This document shows positions 34,120 through 42,899 of a DNA stretch of 64,000 nt, piece by piece. Position 1 is the stretch's first letter; every line of letters starts with the position of its first letter. The notes beneath the pieces are model-generated. The model did not search any database and was not told where the DNA came from. It worked only from the letters and a program-made list of their open reading frames with translations. Position numbers and translations under genes: made by a program. The DNA comes from Streptomyces malachitofuscus (GTDB taxonomy: Bacteria; Actinomycetota; Actinomycetes; Streptomycetales; Streptomycetaceae). Location: NCBI RefSeq assembly GCF_014650055.1, contig NZ_BMUF01000020.1, forward strand, positions 26,488 through 90,487, given 5' to 3'.

Positions 34120-35202
34120 TCACCTCCGGGTCGCCGTGCGCTGGACCCACAGATTGATGAGGACGGCGCCGAGGAGCATCACGCCGAGGAAGGCCTTGAA
34201 CCAGTCCGGGTTCCAGCCGGCGTAGACGATGCCCTGCTGCACCATGCCGAACATGAACGCGCCGAAGACCGGGCCGATCGCGGAGCCGTAGCCGCCGGTC
34301 AGCAGACAGCCGCCGATGACCGCGGCGGCGATGTAGATGAGCTCCTGGCCCACACCCTCGCCGGACTGCACGGTGTTGAAGGAGAACAGGTTGTGCATGC
34401 CCACGAACCAGGCGCCGAAGCCGACCAGCATGAACAGCGAGATCTTGGTGAAGGTGACGGGGACACCGACCGCGCGGGCGCTTTCCTTGTTGCCGCCCAC
34501 CGCGAAGATCCAGTTGCCGTACTTGGTGCGCAGCAGCACCCAGGTGGCCAGGGCGGCGAAGACCAGCCACCACACGACGGTGATCTTCACCTGGACGCCG
34601 CCGACGTCGAAGCTGGAGGCGAAGAGCGCCTTGGCCTGGTCGAAGCCGTCCATGTCGCTGATGTCGTCGGTGGCGACGTTGCCGGTGACCAGCTTCGTCA
34701 CCGCGAGATTGACGCCCTGGAGGATCAGGAAGGTGCCTAGGGTGACCAGGAAGCTGGGCAGCCCCGTCTTGACCAGCATCCAGCCGTTGAACATGCCGAC
34801 GGCGAGGGACACCACGAGGGCGACGATCACGCCCACCCAGACGTTCATCGTGAGCTGGTAGCTGAGCATGCTCGCGGTGAGCGCCGAGGTGACGACGGCG
34901 ACACCGGCGGAGAGGTCGAACTCGCCGCCGATCATCAGCAGGGCCACGGGCAGCGCCATGATCCCGATGGTCGACGACTGGTACAGGATGTTCGCCATCG
35001 AGCTGCCGTCCCGCACCGGCGGGGCGGCGAACAGGAAGAACACCAGGACGGCGACGGCACCGAGGAACACGCCGACCTCGGGCCGGGCGAGCAGGCGCAG
35101 CGCCAGCGGGCGCCGCGCGGTCCGGCCGTCGGTCTCCTTGGGGCCGGGGGCCGGCGGCGGGGTCACCGCCGCCGGCTCAGCCTGTTGCGCCATACTCATC
35201 AC
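34120..35202 (-). CDS. Ribose-type sugar ABC importer, permease subunit
   Basis: 360 aa, about ten hydrophobic helices after a ~45-residue Pro/Ala-rich cytoplasmic N-terminus. BPD_transp_2 family signature: IGGEFDLSAGVAVV and GGYGSAIGPVFGAF. GTG 35202 overlaps the substrate-binding-protein stop (GTGA); ATG 35199 is also usable. Probable myo-inositol permease from context. Confidence 0.9.
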   Translation of the reverse strand: MMSMAQQAEPAAVTPPPAPGPKETDGRTARRPLALRLLARPEVGVFLGAVAVLVFFLFAAPPVRDGSSMANILYQSSTIGIMALPVALLMIGGEFDLSAGVAVVTSALTASMLSYQLTMNVWVGVIVALVVSLAVGMFNGWMLVKTGLPSFLVTLGTFLILQGVNLAVTKLVTGNVATDDISDMDGFDQAKALFASSFDVGGVQVKITVVWWLVFAALATWVLLRTKYGNWIFAVGGNKESARAVGVPVTFTKISLFMLVGFGAWFVGMHNLFSFNTVQSGEGVGQELIYIAAAVIGGCLLTGGYGSAIGPVFGAFMFGMVQQGIVYAGWNPDWFKAFLGVMLLGAVLINLWVQRTATRR

Positions 35203-36218
35203 CGAGTGCCCTTCGCGGCGAACTCGGAGACCGCGTCGACGTTCGACTCGTCGACGAACGCCGGGCCGGTCAGCACCGGCTGCTCACCGCCGCCGCTGTA
35301 GTTGCCGTTGTTCTTGTAGAGCCACAGTCCGTCGACGGCGAGGTAGCCCTGGAGGTAGGGCTGCTGGTCCACCGCGAACTGGATGTCGCCGTCCTTGATG
35401 GCGCCGGTCAGCTGCTTGTTCAGGTCGAAGGTGGCGACCTTCGCCTTGCTGCCGGACTCCTCGATCGACTGCACCGCGGTCAGCGCGAAGGGCGCGCCGA
35501 GGGTGACGACGTAGTCGATGGAGGAGTCCTGCTTGAGCTTGGCGGTGATCGTCGACTTGACGGAGGGCATGTCGGTGCCGTTGACGTTCAGGACCTGGGT
35601 CTCGCCCTCGAAGGTCTTCTTCACGCCGTCGCAGCGCTGGGTCAGGCCGACGTTGCCCTGCTCCTGGACGACGCAGACGGCGCTCTTCGCGCCGACCTCG
35701 TTGAGCTTCTTGCCGAAGGCCTCGCCCGCCACCGACTCGTCCTGGCCGAAGAACTCCAGCAGGCCGAGGTCCTTCCAGTCGCTCACGCCGGAGTTGAGGC
35801 CGACGACCGGGATGCCGGCCGCCTCGGCCTTGGCTATCACGCCCTTGAGCGCGTCCGGCTTGGCGAGGGTGACGGCGATGCCGTCGACCTTCTGGTCGAT
35901 CGCGTTCTGCACCAGGTTGGCCTGGTTGCCCGCGTTGGGGTCGGCGGAGTAGACGAGCTTGACGTTGTCCTTGTCCGCGGCGGCCTGGGCGCCCTTGCGG
36001 ACGATGTCCCAGAAGGTGTCGCCGGGGGACTGGTGGGTGACGAGGGCGACCGTCATACGGGGCGTCGAGGCCTTGCCCGCAGAGGCGTCGGCCCCGCCTT
36101 CCTCGGACTTCTTGCCGCCGGAAGAGCTGGAACAGCCGGCGAGGGTCAGGGCGGCTGCCGCTGCGACCGCGACGAACGGCGCGATTCTGCGGGAGCGGGT
36201 GTGAGAAGAGCGGTCCAT
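35199..36218 (-). CDS. Ribose-type sugar ABC importer, substrate-binding lipoprotein
   Basis: 339 aa. Lipoprotein signal peptide with lipobox LAGC after VAAAAALT, then an acidic/Ser-rich linker and a PBP1-type sugar-binding domain (VALVTHQSPGDTFWDIVRKG, VDGIAVTLAKPDALKG, DMPSVKSTI, AFALTAVQSIEESG). Context with iol genes makes inositol the likely ligand. ATG 36218 after AGGA; first gene of the minus-strand transport operon. Confidence 0.9.
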   Translation of the reverse strand: MDRSSHTRSRRIAPFVAVAAAAALTLAGCSSSSGGKKSEEGGADASAGKASTPRMTVALVTHQSPGDTFWDIVRKGAQAAADKDNVKLVYSADPNAGNQANLVQNAIDQKVDGIAVTLAKPDALKGVIAKAEAAGIPVVGLNSGVSDWKDLGLLEFFGQDESVAGEAFGKKLNEVGAKSAVCVVQEQGNVGLTQRCDGVKKTFEGETQVLNVNGTDMPSVKSTITAKLKQDSSIDYVVTLGAPFALTAVQSIEESGSKAKVATFDLNKQLTGAIKDGDIQFAVDQQPYLQGYLAVDGLWLYKNNGNYSGGGEQPVLTGPAFVDESNVDAVSEFAAKGTR

Positions 36219-36301
36219 CTGTCCTGCACCTCACTGTGCTACACGGGGAAAGGGCGAAGGTCCGAGTATCTCCGGTGCCCGGAAGGCTCGGGAGTCCGGG
36301 T

Positions 36302-36317
36302 GTGTGCCATGGCACAC
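36302..36317. promoter_or_regulatory. Perfect 16-bp palindrome GTGTGCCATGGCACAC
   Basis: Lies between the importer promoter and the binding-protein gene, where a bound protein would block transcription. It is a candidate operator or mRNA-leader hairpin; no other copy was found by eye in the window. Confidence 0.5.
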
Positions 36318-36360
36318 GGCTGTCGTGCTGGGACGCGATCCAATCCCCAGATACGGCCGC

Positions 36361-36424
36361 TGTCAATACTTTGTTAAGACATCATTTCACGCGCTCGTCC
36401 GAATGTAAGTACAAACTATTGACA
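36361..36424. promoter_or_regulatory. Divergent promoters of importer operon and iolC operon with paired elements
   Basis: Two mirror-image elements ACAAAGTATTGACA (minus strand) and ACAAACTATTGACA (plus strand). Each contains a consensus -35 TTGACA: 36366-36361 on minus and 36419-36424 on plus. TTTGTNNNNACA sites overlap them (36370-36381 plus; 36415-36404 minus). A -10 for iolC may be TACACC (36443-36448); on the minus strand TTGGAT (36343-36338). The rest of the 320-bp spacer up to iolC holds its RBS AGGAG and nothing else I can name. Confidence 0.6.
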
Positions 36425-36538
36425 TCGCCGCCCTGCGAGACCTACACCTGAGAGGCGGCAGGTCCCGGGAATCCACGTCCCCACCGTGGCAGGGCGTCCT
36501 GGGACCCGCATCCCCAGCAGCTTCAGGAGCATCGCTTC

Positions 36539-37528
36539 ATGGCCGACTCACCACAGTATTTCGACCTGATCACCATGGGTCGCATCGGGGTCGATCTTTA
36601 CCCCCTGCAGACCGGTGTGCCGCTCTCGCGGGTGGAGACATTCGGGAAGTTCCTGGGCGGTTCGGCCGCGAACGTCGCGGTCGCGGCCGCCCGGCTGGGC
36701 CGCTCCACGGCGGTGATCACCCGCACGGGGGCCGACCCCTTCGGCACCTATCTGCACGAGGCGCTGACGGACTTCGGCGTCGACGACCGCTGGGTCACCC
36801 CGGTCGCCGCGTACCCCACGCCCGTCACGTTCTGCGAGATCTTCCCGCCGGACGACTTCCCGCTGTACTTCTACCGTCGCCCCAAGGCGCCGGACCTGGA
36901 GATCCACACCCATGAGCTGGATCTGGCCGCCGTGCGCGCGGCGGGGATCTTCTGGATCACCGGTACAGGTCTGAGCGAGGAGCCGAGCCGCTCGGCCACC
37001 CTCGACGCCCTGGCGGCCCGCGACAAGGCCGGCACCACCGTCTTCGACCTGGACTGGCGCCCCATGTTCTGGCGGGACCCGGACCAGGCCCGCCCCTACT
37101 ACCGCGAGGCACTGCGCCACGCCACGGTCGCGGTCGGCAACCTCGAGGAGTGCGAGGTCGCCACCGGGGTGCGCGAGCCCGAGGCCTGCGCCGAGGCCCT
37201 GCTGGCCGCCGGGGTGGAGCTGGCCGTGGTCAAGCAGGGACCCAAGGGCGTGCTCGCCGTGCACCGCGACGGCACCCGGGCCGAGGTCCCCCCGGTGCCG
37301 GTCGAGGTGGTCAACGGTCTCGGCGCGGGGGACGCCTTCGGCGGCTCGCTCTGCCACGGTCTGCTCTCGGGCTGGGACCTGGAGCGGACCATGCGCCACG
37401 CCAACGCCGCCGGTGCCCTCGTCGCCTCGCGCCTCGCCTGCTCGTCCGCCATGCCGACCGGGCCGGAGGTGGCGGACCTCCTCGCGCGGGCCGCGTCGCC
37501 GGACGCGGGCCTGCCGAGCCAGTCCTGA
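36539..37528 (+). CDS. iolC: 5-dehydro-2-deoxygluconokinase
   Basis: 329 aa, PfkB/ribokinase fold. Substrate-side motif FLGGSAANVAVAAARLG and the ATP/catalytic signature VVNGLGAGDAFGGSL with the catalytic Asp. It phosphorylates 2-deoxy-5-keto-gluconate in the inositol pathway. ATG 36539 after CAGGAG. First gene of the plus-strand iol operon; 15 bp to the next gene. Confidence 0.92.
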   Translation: MADSPQYFDLITMGRIGVDLYPLQTGVPLSRVETFGKFLGGSAANVAVAAARLGRSTAVITRTGADPFGTYLHEALTDFGVDDRWVTPVAAYPTPVTFCEIFPPDDFPLYFYRRPKAPDLEIHTHELDLAAVRAAGIFWITGTGLSEEPSRSATLDALAARDKAGTTVFDLDWRPMFWRDPDQARPYYREALRHATVAVGNLEECEVATGVREPEACAEALLAAGVELAVVKQGPKGVLAVHRDGTRAEVPPVPVEVVNGLGAGDAFGGSLCHGLLSGWDLERTMRHANAAGALVASRLACSSAMPTGPEVADLLARAASPDAGLPSQS

Positions 37529-37542
37529 ACGGAGCCCTTCCC

Positions 37543-38418
37543 TTGAACCTCAGCATCCCCGACCTCACCACGGTCCGCGCCCGGCACCCGGAGGCCGTCG
37601 CCGAGGCGGCCGCCCGCCGGGCCCGCCGCCCGCTGATCGGCGACAGCGGCCGGCTGATGATCGTGGCCGCCGACCACCCCGCCCGGGGCGCGCTCGGCAT
37701 CGGCGACCGGCGCCTGGCCATGGCGGACCGCGCCGACCTGCTCGAACGTCTCTGCGTCGCCCTGTCCCGGCCGGGCGTGGACGGGGTGCTGGCCACCGCC
37801 GACATACTCGAGGACCTGCTGCTGCTCGGGGCGCTGGAGAACAAGGTCGTCATGGGCTCGATGAACCGGGGCGGTCTGGCCGGGGCGTCCTTCGAGATGG
37901 ACGACCGCTTCACCGGCCACCGCGCCGAGGACATCGCCCGGCTGGGCTTCGACGCCGGCAAGCTGCTGGTCCGGGTCGACTACGACGACCCGGGCTCGTT
38001 GACCACCCTGGAGTCCTCCGCCCGCGCGGTCGACGCCATGGCCGAACGCCGGCTGCCGGTCTTCGTGGAGCCGTTCATCTCGCGGCGGGTGGACGGCCGG
38101 GTCCGCAACGACCTGTCCGCCGAGGCCGTCACCCGCTCCATCGCCATCGCCTCCGGTCTGGGCGGCACCTCCGCCTACACCTGGCTGAAACTCCCGGTCA
38201 CCGACGACGTGGACGACATGGCCGCGGTGCTGCGGACCTCGACGCTGCCCGTCGTCCTGCTCGGCGGGGAGGTCGGCGACCAGGAGGCGGCGTACGAACG
38301 GTGGGGCAAGGCGCTGCGGCTGCCCACCGTGCAGGGGATGGTCGTCGGCCGCTCGCTGCTCTACCCGGCCGAGGGCAGTGTGGAGAAGGCGGTCGACACG
38401 GCCGTCGGCCTGTTGTGA
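37543..38418 (+). CDS. Cgl0159-family TIM-barrel aldolase-like protein
   Basis: 291 aa from TTG 37543 (GGAG nine bases upstream). Pattern of DeoC/LacD-like class I aldolases: MIVAADHPARGAL near the N-terminus, GVDGVLATADILEDLLLL, KLLVRVDYDD, LPVFVEPF, and YTWLKLPV containing a plausible Schiff-base lysine. In actinobacterial iol clusters this gene occupies the position of IolJ and probably cleaves 2-deoxy-5-keto-gluconate-6-phosphate to malonate semialdehyde and dihydroxyacetone phosphate; that assignment is inferred from context. Confidence 0.8.
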   Translation: MNLSIPDLTTVRARHPEAVAEAAARRARRPLIGDSGRLMIVAADHPARGALGIGDRRLAMADRADLLERLCVALSRPGVDGVLATADILEDLLLLGALENKVVMGSMNRGGLAGASFEMDDRFTGHRAEDIARLGFDAGKLLVRVDYDDPGSLTTLESSARAVDAMAERRLPVFVEPFISRRVDGRVRNDLSAEAVTRSIAIASGLGGTSAYTWLKLPVTDDVDDMAAVLRTSTLPVVLLGGEVGDQEAAYERWGKALRLPTVQGMVVGRSLLYPAEGSVEKAVDTAVGLL

Positions 38419-38446
38419 GAAGCACGTTCGCCAACGGAGGCATGGC

Positions 38447-39340
38447 ATGACGTATCACCTTCCCGCGGGCAAGGCCCTCGCCGGCCCCTACGCCGTCGAC
38501 GTGAGCCCGCGGACGGCGGGCTGGGGCCATTCGAGTCTGCGCGTGCTGGAGCTGCCGCCGGGCGGCGGCCACACCTTCGACGCCGGTGACAGCGAGTGGA
38601 TCGTGCTGCCGCTGAGCGGCGGCTGCACGGTCGCCGTGGACGACGACTTCGGCCACGACACCTTCGAACTCACCGGCCGCACCAGTGTGTTCGACGGCGT
38701 CACCGACTTCGCCTACGTCCCCCGCGACGCCCGCGCGACGGTGTCCTCGGCCGGCGGCGGACGGTTCGCGCTCACCGGCGCCCGCTGCACCCGCCGGCTG
38801 CCCGCCCGCTACGGACCGGCCTCCGGCGTGCCCGTCGAGCTGCGCGGCACCGGGAACTGCTCACGGCAGGTCAACAACTTCGGCGCCGCGGACACGTTCG
38901 AGTGCGACCGGCTCATCGCGGTGGAGGTGCTCACCCCGGGCGGCAACTGGTCGTCCTTCCCGCCGCACAAGCACGACGAGGACCGGCCGGGCGAGGAGTC
39001 CGTGCTGGAGGAGATCTACTACTTCGAGTTCGCCGGCCACGAGGGCACGCCCGGCCTCGGCTACCAACGGGTCTCCCCTTCCGGCCCGGGCCGCGACACG
39101 GATGTGCTGGCCGAGGTGCGCGACGGCGACGTCGTGCTCATCCCGGACGGCTGGCACGGTCCGTCCATGGCCGTGCCCGGCCACCACATGTACTACCTCA
39201 ACGTCATGGCCGGTCCCGGGGCCGAACGCGCCTGGCTGATCTGCGACCACCCCGACCACGCCTGGATCCGCGACACCTGGCAGGACGTGCCGGTCGACCC
39301 CCGGCTCCCCCTCTACACCGCACCGGAGAGGCCCGCATGA
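38447..39340 (+). CDS. iolB: 5-deoxy-glucuronate isomerase
   Basis: 297 aa, bicupin. Second cupin metal motif is clear: SSFPPHKHDEDRPGEESVLE...YFEF and GWHGPSMAVPGHHMYYLNVM. It isomerises 5-deoxy-glucuronate to 2-deoxy-5-keto-gluconate. ATG 38447 with GGAGG six bases upstream. Stop overlaps iolD (ATGA). Confidence 0.93.
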   Translation: MTYHLPAGKALAGPYAVDVSPRTAGWGHSSLRVLELPPGGGHTFDAGDSEWIVLPLSGGCTVAVDDDFGHDTFELTGRTSVFDGVTDFAYVPRDARATVSSAGGGRFALTGARCTRRLPARYGPASGVPVELRGTGNCSRQVNNFGAADTFECDRLIAVEVLTPGGNWSSFPPHKHDEDRPGEESVLEEIYYFEFAGHEGTPGLGYQRVSPSGPGRDTDVLAEVRDGDVVLIPDGWHGPSMAVPGHHMYYLNVMAGPGAERAWLICDHPDHAWIRDTWQDVPVDPRLPLYTAPERPA

Positions 39341-41208
39341 GCGCCACCACCCGCCGACTGACGACCGCCCAGGCCCTGGTGCGGTTCCTGTCCGTGCAGT
39401 TCACCGAGCGCGACGGCGTGCGCCGCCGGCTGATCGCGGGCACCTGGGGCATCTTCGGCCACGGCAACGTGGCCGGCATCGGGCAGGCCCTCGTCGAGCA
39501 CCGCGACGTCATGCCCTACCACCAGGGCCGCAACGAGCAGGCGATGGTGCATGCCGCCGTCGGCTACGCCCGTCAGCTCAACCGGCTCTCGGCGCAGGCG
39601 GTGACCACCTCCATCGGCCCCGGCGCGACCAACCTGGTCACCGGCGCCGCGCTGGCCACCATCAACCGGCTGCCGGTCCTCCTCCTGCCCGGCGACTACT
39701 TCGCCTCGCGCGTCGCCGATCCGCTGCTCCAGCAGCTGGAACACCCGGTCGGGGCCGATGTGTCGGTCAACGACACGCTCCGCCCGGTGTCGCGGTACTT
39801 CGACCGGGTCACCCGCCCCGAGGCGCTGATCCCCTCCGCGCTCAACGCCATGCGGGTGCTCGCCGACCCGGCCGAGACCGGTGCCGTCACCCTCGCCCTG
39901 CCGCAGGACGTGCAGGCGGAGGCGTACGACTGGCCGGAGGAGTTCTTCACCGAGCGCGTCTGGTCCGTACGGCGTCCCGCACCGGATCCGGTGGAGCTGA
40001 CGGCGGCCGTGGCGGCCGTACGGGCGGCGCGGCGGCCGCTGATCGTCGCGGGCGGCGGCGTCCACCACAGCGAGGCCGAGGAAGCGCTGCGGGCGCTGGT
40101 GGACGCCACCGGCATCCCGGTCGCCTCCACCCAGGCCGGGAAGGGCTCGCTGCGCCACGACCACCCGGCCGACCTCGGCGGCATCGGCCACACCGGCACC
40201 GCGGTGAGCGACGAACTCGCCCGCACCGCCGACCTGGTGATCGGCGTCGGCACCCGTTACACCGACTTCACCACCGCCTCCGGCACCCTGTTCCAGCACC
40301 CGGACGTGCGCTTCCTCAACCTCAACGTCACCGGCTTCGACGCCCACAAGCTGGCGGCGCGCACGCTGGTCTGCGACGCGCGGACCGGTCTGGAGATGCT
40401 CACGGAGGCGCTGGCCGGGCACCGGGTGGAGGAGGCGTACGAGGCCGGGTACCGGGCCGGCAAGGAGCGCTGGGAGCGGGTCGTCGAGGCCGCCTACCGC
40501 GCCGACGACGACAGCGCCGTACCGACGCAGACGCAGGTGCTCGGCGCGCTGGACGCGGTCGTCGGCGACGAGGACGTGGTGATCAACGCGGCCGGTTCGC
40601 TCCCCGGCGACCTGCACAAGCTGTGGCGTGCGCGCAGCCCCCGCCAGTACCACCTGGAGTACGGCTACTCGTGCATGGGCTACGAGATCCCGGCCTCGCT
40701 GGGGGTCCAGCAGGCCGCTCCCGGCACCCCCGTCTGGGCGCTGGTCGGCGACGGCACCTATCTGATGATGCCGACGGAGATCGTCACCGCCGTGCAGGAA
40801 GGCCTGCCGGTCAACATGGTCCTCGTCCAGAACCACGGTTACGCCTCCATCGGCGGCCTGTCCGAGGAGACCGGCGGCGAGCGCTTCGGCACCGCCTACC
40901 GTCACCGGGCCCCCGACGGCGGCTTCACCGGGGCCCCGCTCCCTGTCGACCTCGCCGCGAACGCGGCCAGTCTCGGCATGCACGTGCTGCGCGCCAAGAC
41001 CGTGCGGGAGCTGCGGAACGCGCTGGCCGAGGCCCGCGCCTCCGACCGTCCGACCTGCGTCTACGTCGAGACCGACCCGACGCCCACCGCTCCCCCGGCC
41101 GAGGCCTGGTGGGACGTGCCGGTGGCCGAGGTGGCGTCCCGCGAGGCGGCCACCCGGGCCCGCGAACGCTACGAGTCCCAGGTCGCCGGCCGCCGCCGCC
41201 ACCTGTGA
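39337..41208 (+). CDS. iolD: 3D-(3,5/4)-trihydroxycyclohexane-1,2-dione hydrolase
   Basis: 623 aa, thiamine diphosphate enzyme. The catalytic glutamate region is MPYHQGRNEQAMVHAAVGYA and the cofactor motif GDGTYLMMPTEIVTAVQEG...NHGYASIGGL. It opens the cyclitol ring to give 5-deoxy-glucuronate. Coupled to iolB by a 4-bp overlap; 42 bp before the GntR regulator. Confidence 0.94.
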   Translation: MSATTRRLTTAQALVRFLSVQFTERDGVRRRLIAGTWGIFGHGNVAGIGQALVEHRDVMPYHQGRNEQAMVHAAVGYARQLNRLSAQAVTTSIGPGATNLVTGAALATINRLPVLLLPGDYFASRVADPLLQQLEHPVGADVSVNDTLRPVSRYFDRVTRPEALIPSALNAMRVLADPAETGAVTLALPQDVQAEAYDWPEEFFTERVWSVRRPAPDPVELTAAVAAVRAARRPLIVAGGGVHHSEAEEALRALVDATGIPVASTQAGKGSLRHDHPADLGGIGHTGTAVSDELARTADLVIGVGTRYTDFTTASGTLFQHPDVRFLNLNVTGFDAHKLAARTLVCDARTGLEMLTEALAGHRVEEAYEAGYRAGKERWERVVEAAYRADDDSAVPTQTQVLGALDAVVGDEDVVINAAGSLPGDLHKLWRARSPRQYHLEYGYSCMGYEIPASLGVQQAAPGTPVWALVGDGTYLMMPTEIVTAVQEGLPVNMVLVQNHGYASIGGLSEETGGERFGTAYRHRAPDGGFTGAPLPVDLAANAASLGMHVLRAKTVRELRNALAEARASDRPTCVYVETDPTPTAPPAEAWWDVPVAEVASREAATRARERYESQVAGRRRHL

Positions 41209-41250
41209 ACCCGCCCGCACCGACCGCGCCCCTACAGGGAGGTACGTTCC

Positions 41251-42036
41251 ATGGCGAAGACCGGTGACCCCGCCCGCGCCGCGACCGCACCCGCGCTGAG
41301 CACGCTGGACTTCGCCCTGGACCGGGGCAGTCCGGTGCCGCTGTACTACCAGCTCGCGCAGCAGCTGGAGGCGGCGATCGAGCACGGCGTCCTCGCCCCG
41401 GGCAACCTCCTGGGCAACGAGGTCGACCTCTCCGTGCGCCTCGGCCTGTCCCGCCCCACCGTCCGCCAGGCCATCCAGTCCCTCGTGGACAAGGGCCTTC
41501 TGGTCCGGCGGCGCGGGGTGGGCACCCAGGTGGTGCACAGCCAGGTCAAGCGGCCCCTGGAGCTGAGCAGCCTCTACGACGACCTGGAGGCGGCCGGACA
41601 GGGACCGACCACGCAGGTCGTCCGCAACGAGACGGTCCCGGCCTCCGCCGACGTGGCCGCCGCACTCGGTGTCGCGGAGGGCGCCGAGGTCGTCCGGCTG
41701 GAGCGGCTGCGCTGCACCCACGGCCAGCCGGTCGCCCTGCTGTGCAACCACCTGCCGGCGGGCCTGCTGGACCTGGACGGCGACCGCCTGGAGTCGACCG
41801 GTCTCTACCGGATGCTGCGCTCGGCCGGCGTCACCCTGCACAGCGCCCGCCAGACCGTCGGCGCCCGCTCGGCCACGGCCCGGGAGGCCGCCCGCCTCGA
41901 CGAGAAGGAGGGCGCCGCCCTGCTGACCATGCAGCGCACGGCCTACGACGACACGGGCCGGCCGGTGGAGTTCGGCACCCACATCTACCGTGGGTCCCGC
42001 TACTCCTTCGACTTCCAGCTGCTGGTCAGGTCCTGA
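41251..42036 (+). CDS. GntR/HutC-family regulator, probable inositol-cluster repressor
   Basis: 261 aa. Winged helix (PLYYQLAQQLEAAIEHGVLAPG, then LGLSRPTVRQAIQSLVDKG) and C-terminal UTRA ligand domain (FGTHIYRGSRYSFDF). ATG 41251 with AGGGAGG. Last gene of the iol operon, so probably autoregulated. The TTTGTNNNNACA sites in both divergent promoters are its most likely operators. Its 3' end overlaps the convergent DUF427 gene by 11 bp. Confidence 0.9.
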   Translation: MAKTGDPARAATAPALSTLDFALDRGSPVPLYYQLAQQLEAAIEHGVLAPGNLLGNEVDLSVRLGLSRPTVRQAIQSLVDKGLLVRRRGVGTQVVHSQVKRPLELSSLYDDLEAAGQGPTTQVVRNETVPASADVAAALGVAEGAEVVRLERLRCTHGQPVALLCNHLPAGLLDLDGDRLESTGLYRMLRSAGVTLHSARQTVGARSATAREAARLDEKEGAALLTMQRTAYDDTGRPVEFGTHIYRGSRYSFDFQLLVRS

Positions 42037-42832
42037 GGCCCGCGCTGAACGGGGTGACCGGGCGCGGCAGGCGTTCGCCGTCCACGGTCAGGTCGACGAC
42101 CTCGTTGTAGAAGGCGAGGCGGTCCTTGATCACGGCCACCGCGGGCAGCGGGTCGGGGTAGCTCCACACGATGTGCTGCGGTACGGCTCCCCCGCCACGC
42201 CAGGACCAGTACGCGTCGGCCGTGCCCTTGTACGGGCACCGGGTGCTGTGGTCCGTGGCTTCGAAGAGGCCCAGGCGGACGTCCTCGCGCGGTAGGTAGT
42301 AGCGGGTCGGCAGCGAGGTCTCGAACAGCAGGACCGGGTTCGCCGAGTCGGCGACGACCGTGCCCTCGATCTCGACCCGGACGTGGCGGCTGCTCGGCAT
42401 CGCGTCCACCCGTTTGTGCGGGTCGCGAGGGTGGACGAAGATCTCCTCGTCCTCCTCGTACCAGTGGTCGAGGCCGGTGTCGGTGCGCCCGAACCACGCG
42501 AAGGCGATGTACCCGGACAGGTCCTCGGCGGGGAAGGTCCAGGCGGCGTTCGGGCGCGGGTCACCGCCGGCGTGGAGGTCGTAGAAGACCGTCGATCCGG
42601 TGTGGCTGCCGGTCCGGGGGTGCCGGGCGGGGCGGAGGAGGTCCGTGCGCACCTCCTCGCGGGGGAAGGCGTACTGCGGGACCGGCAGCCGGGGCTCCCA
42701 GACGAGGACCGGGTGGCGGCTGTCGACGACGGTGACGTCGCCGGTGGTGCCGCGCACCCAGCGCTCGCTGGGTTCCCACAGCAGGCCCTCCGGGGTGGCC
42801 CGCGTGGAACGGGCGGCAGGGTGGTTGATCAT
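42026..42832 (-). CDS. Tandem DUF427-domain protein
   Basis: 268 aa with two DUF427 repeats: the first around VVDSRHPVLVWEPRLPVPQYAFPREEV and the second around VVADSANPVLLFETSLPTRYYLPREDV, each ending in a trypophan-rich strand (TVFYDLHAGG; CPYKGTADAYWSWRG). Function of the domain is unknown; it is a small beta barrel. Tail-to-tail overlap with the GntR gene. Confidence 0.85.
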   Translation of the reverse strand: MINHPAARSTRATPEGLLWEPSERWVRGTTGDVTVVDSRHPVLVWEPRLPVPQYAFPREEVRTDLLRPARHPRTGSHTGSTVFYDLHAGGDPRPNAAWTFPAEDLSGYIAFAWFGRTDTGLDHWYEEDEEIFVHPRDPHKRVDAMPSSRHVRVEIEGTVVADSANPVLLFETSLPTRYYLPREDVRLGLFEATDHSTRCPYKGTADAYWSWRGGGAVPQHIVWSYPDPLPAVAVIKDRLAFYNEVVDLTVDGERLPRPVTPFSAGLRT

Positions 42833-42899
42833 GGCCGGGCTCCCTCCGGATGTGCGGCTACCCCTTCCACCGTCCCACCGGCGGGCGTGCGTGTCCGTC

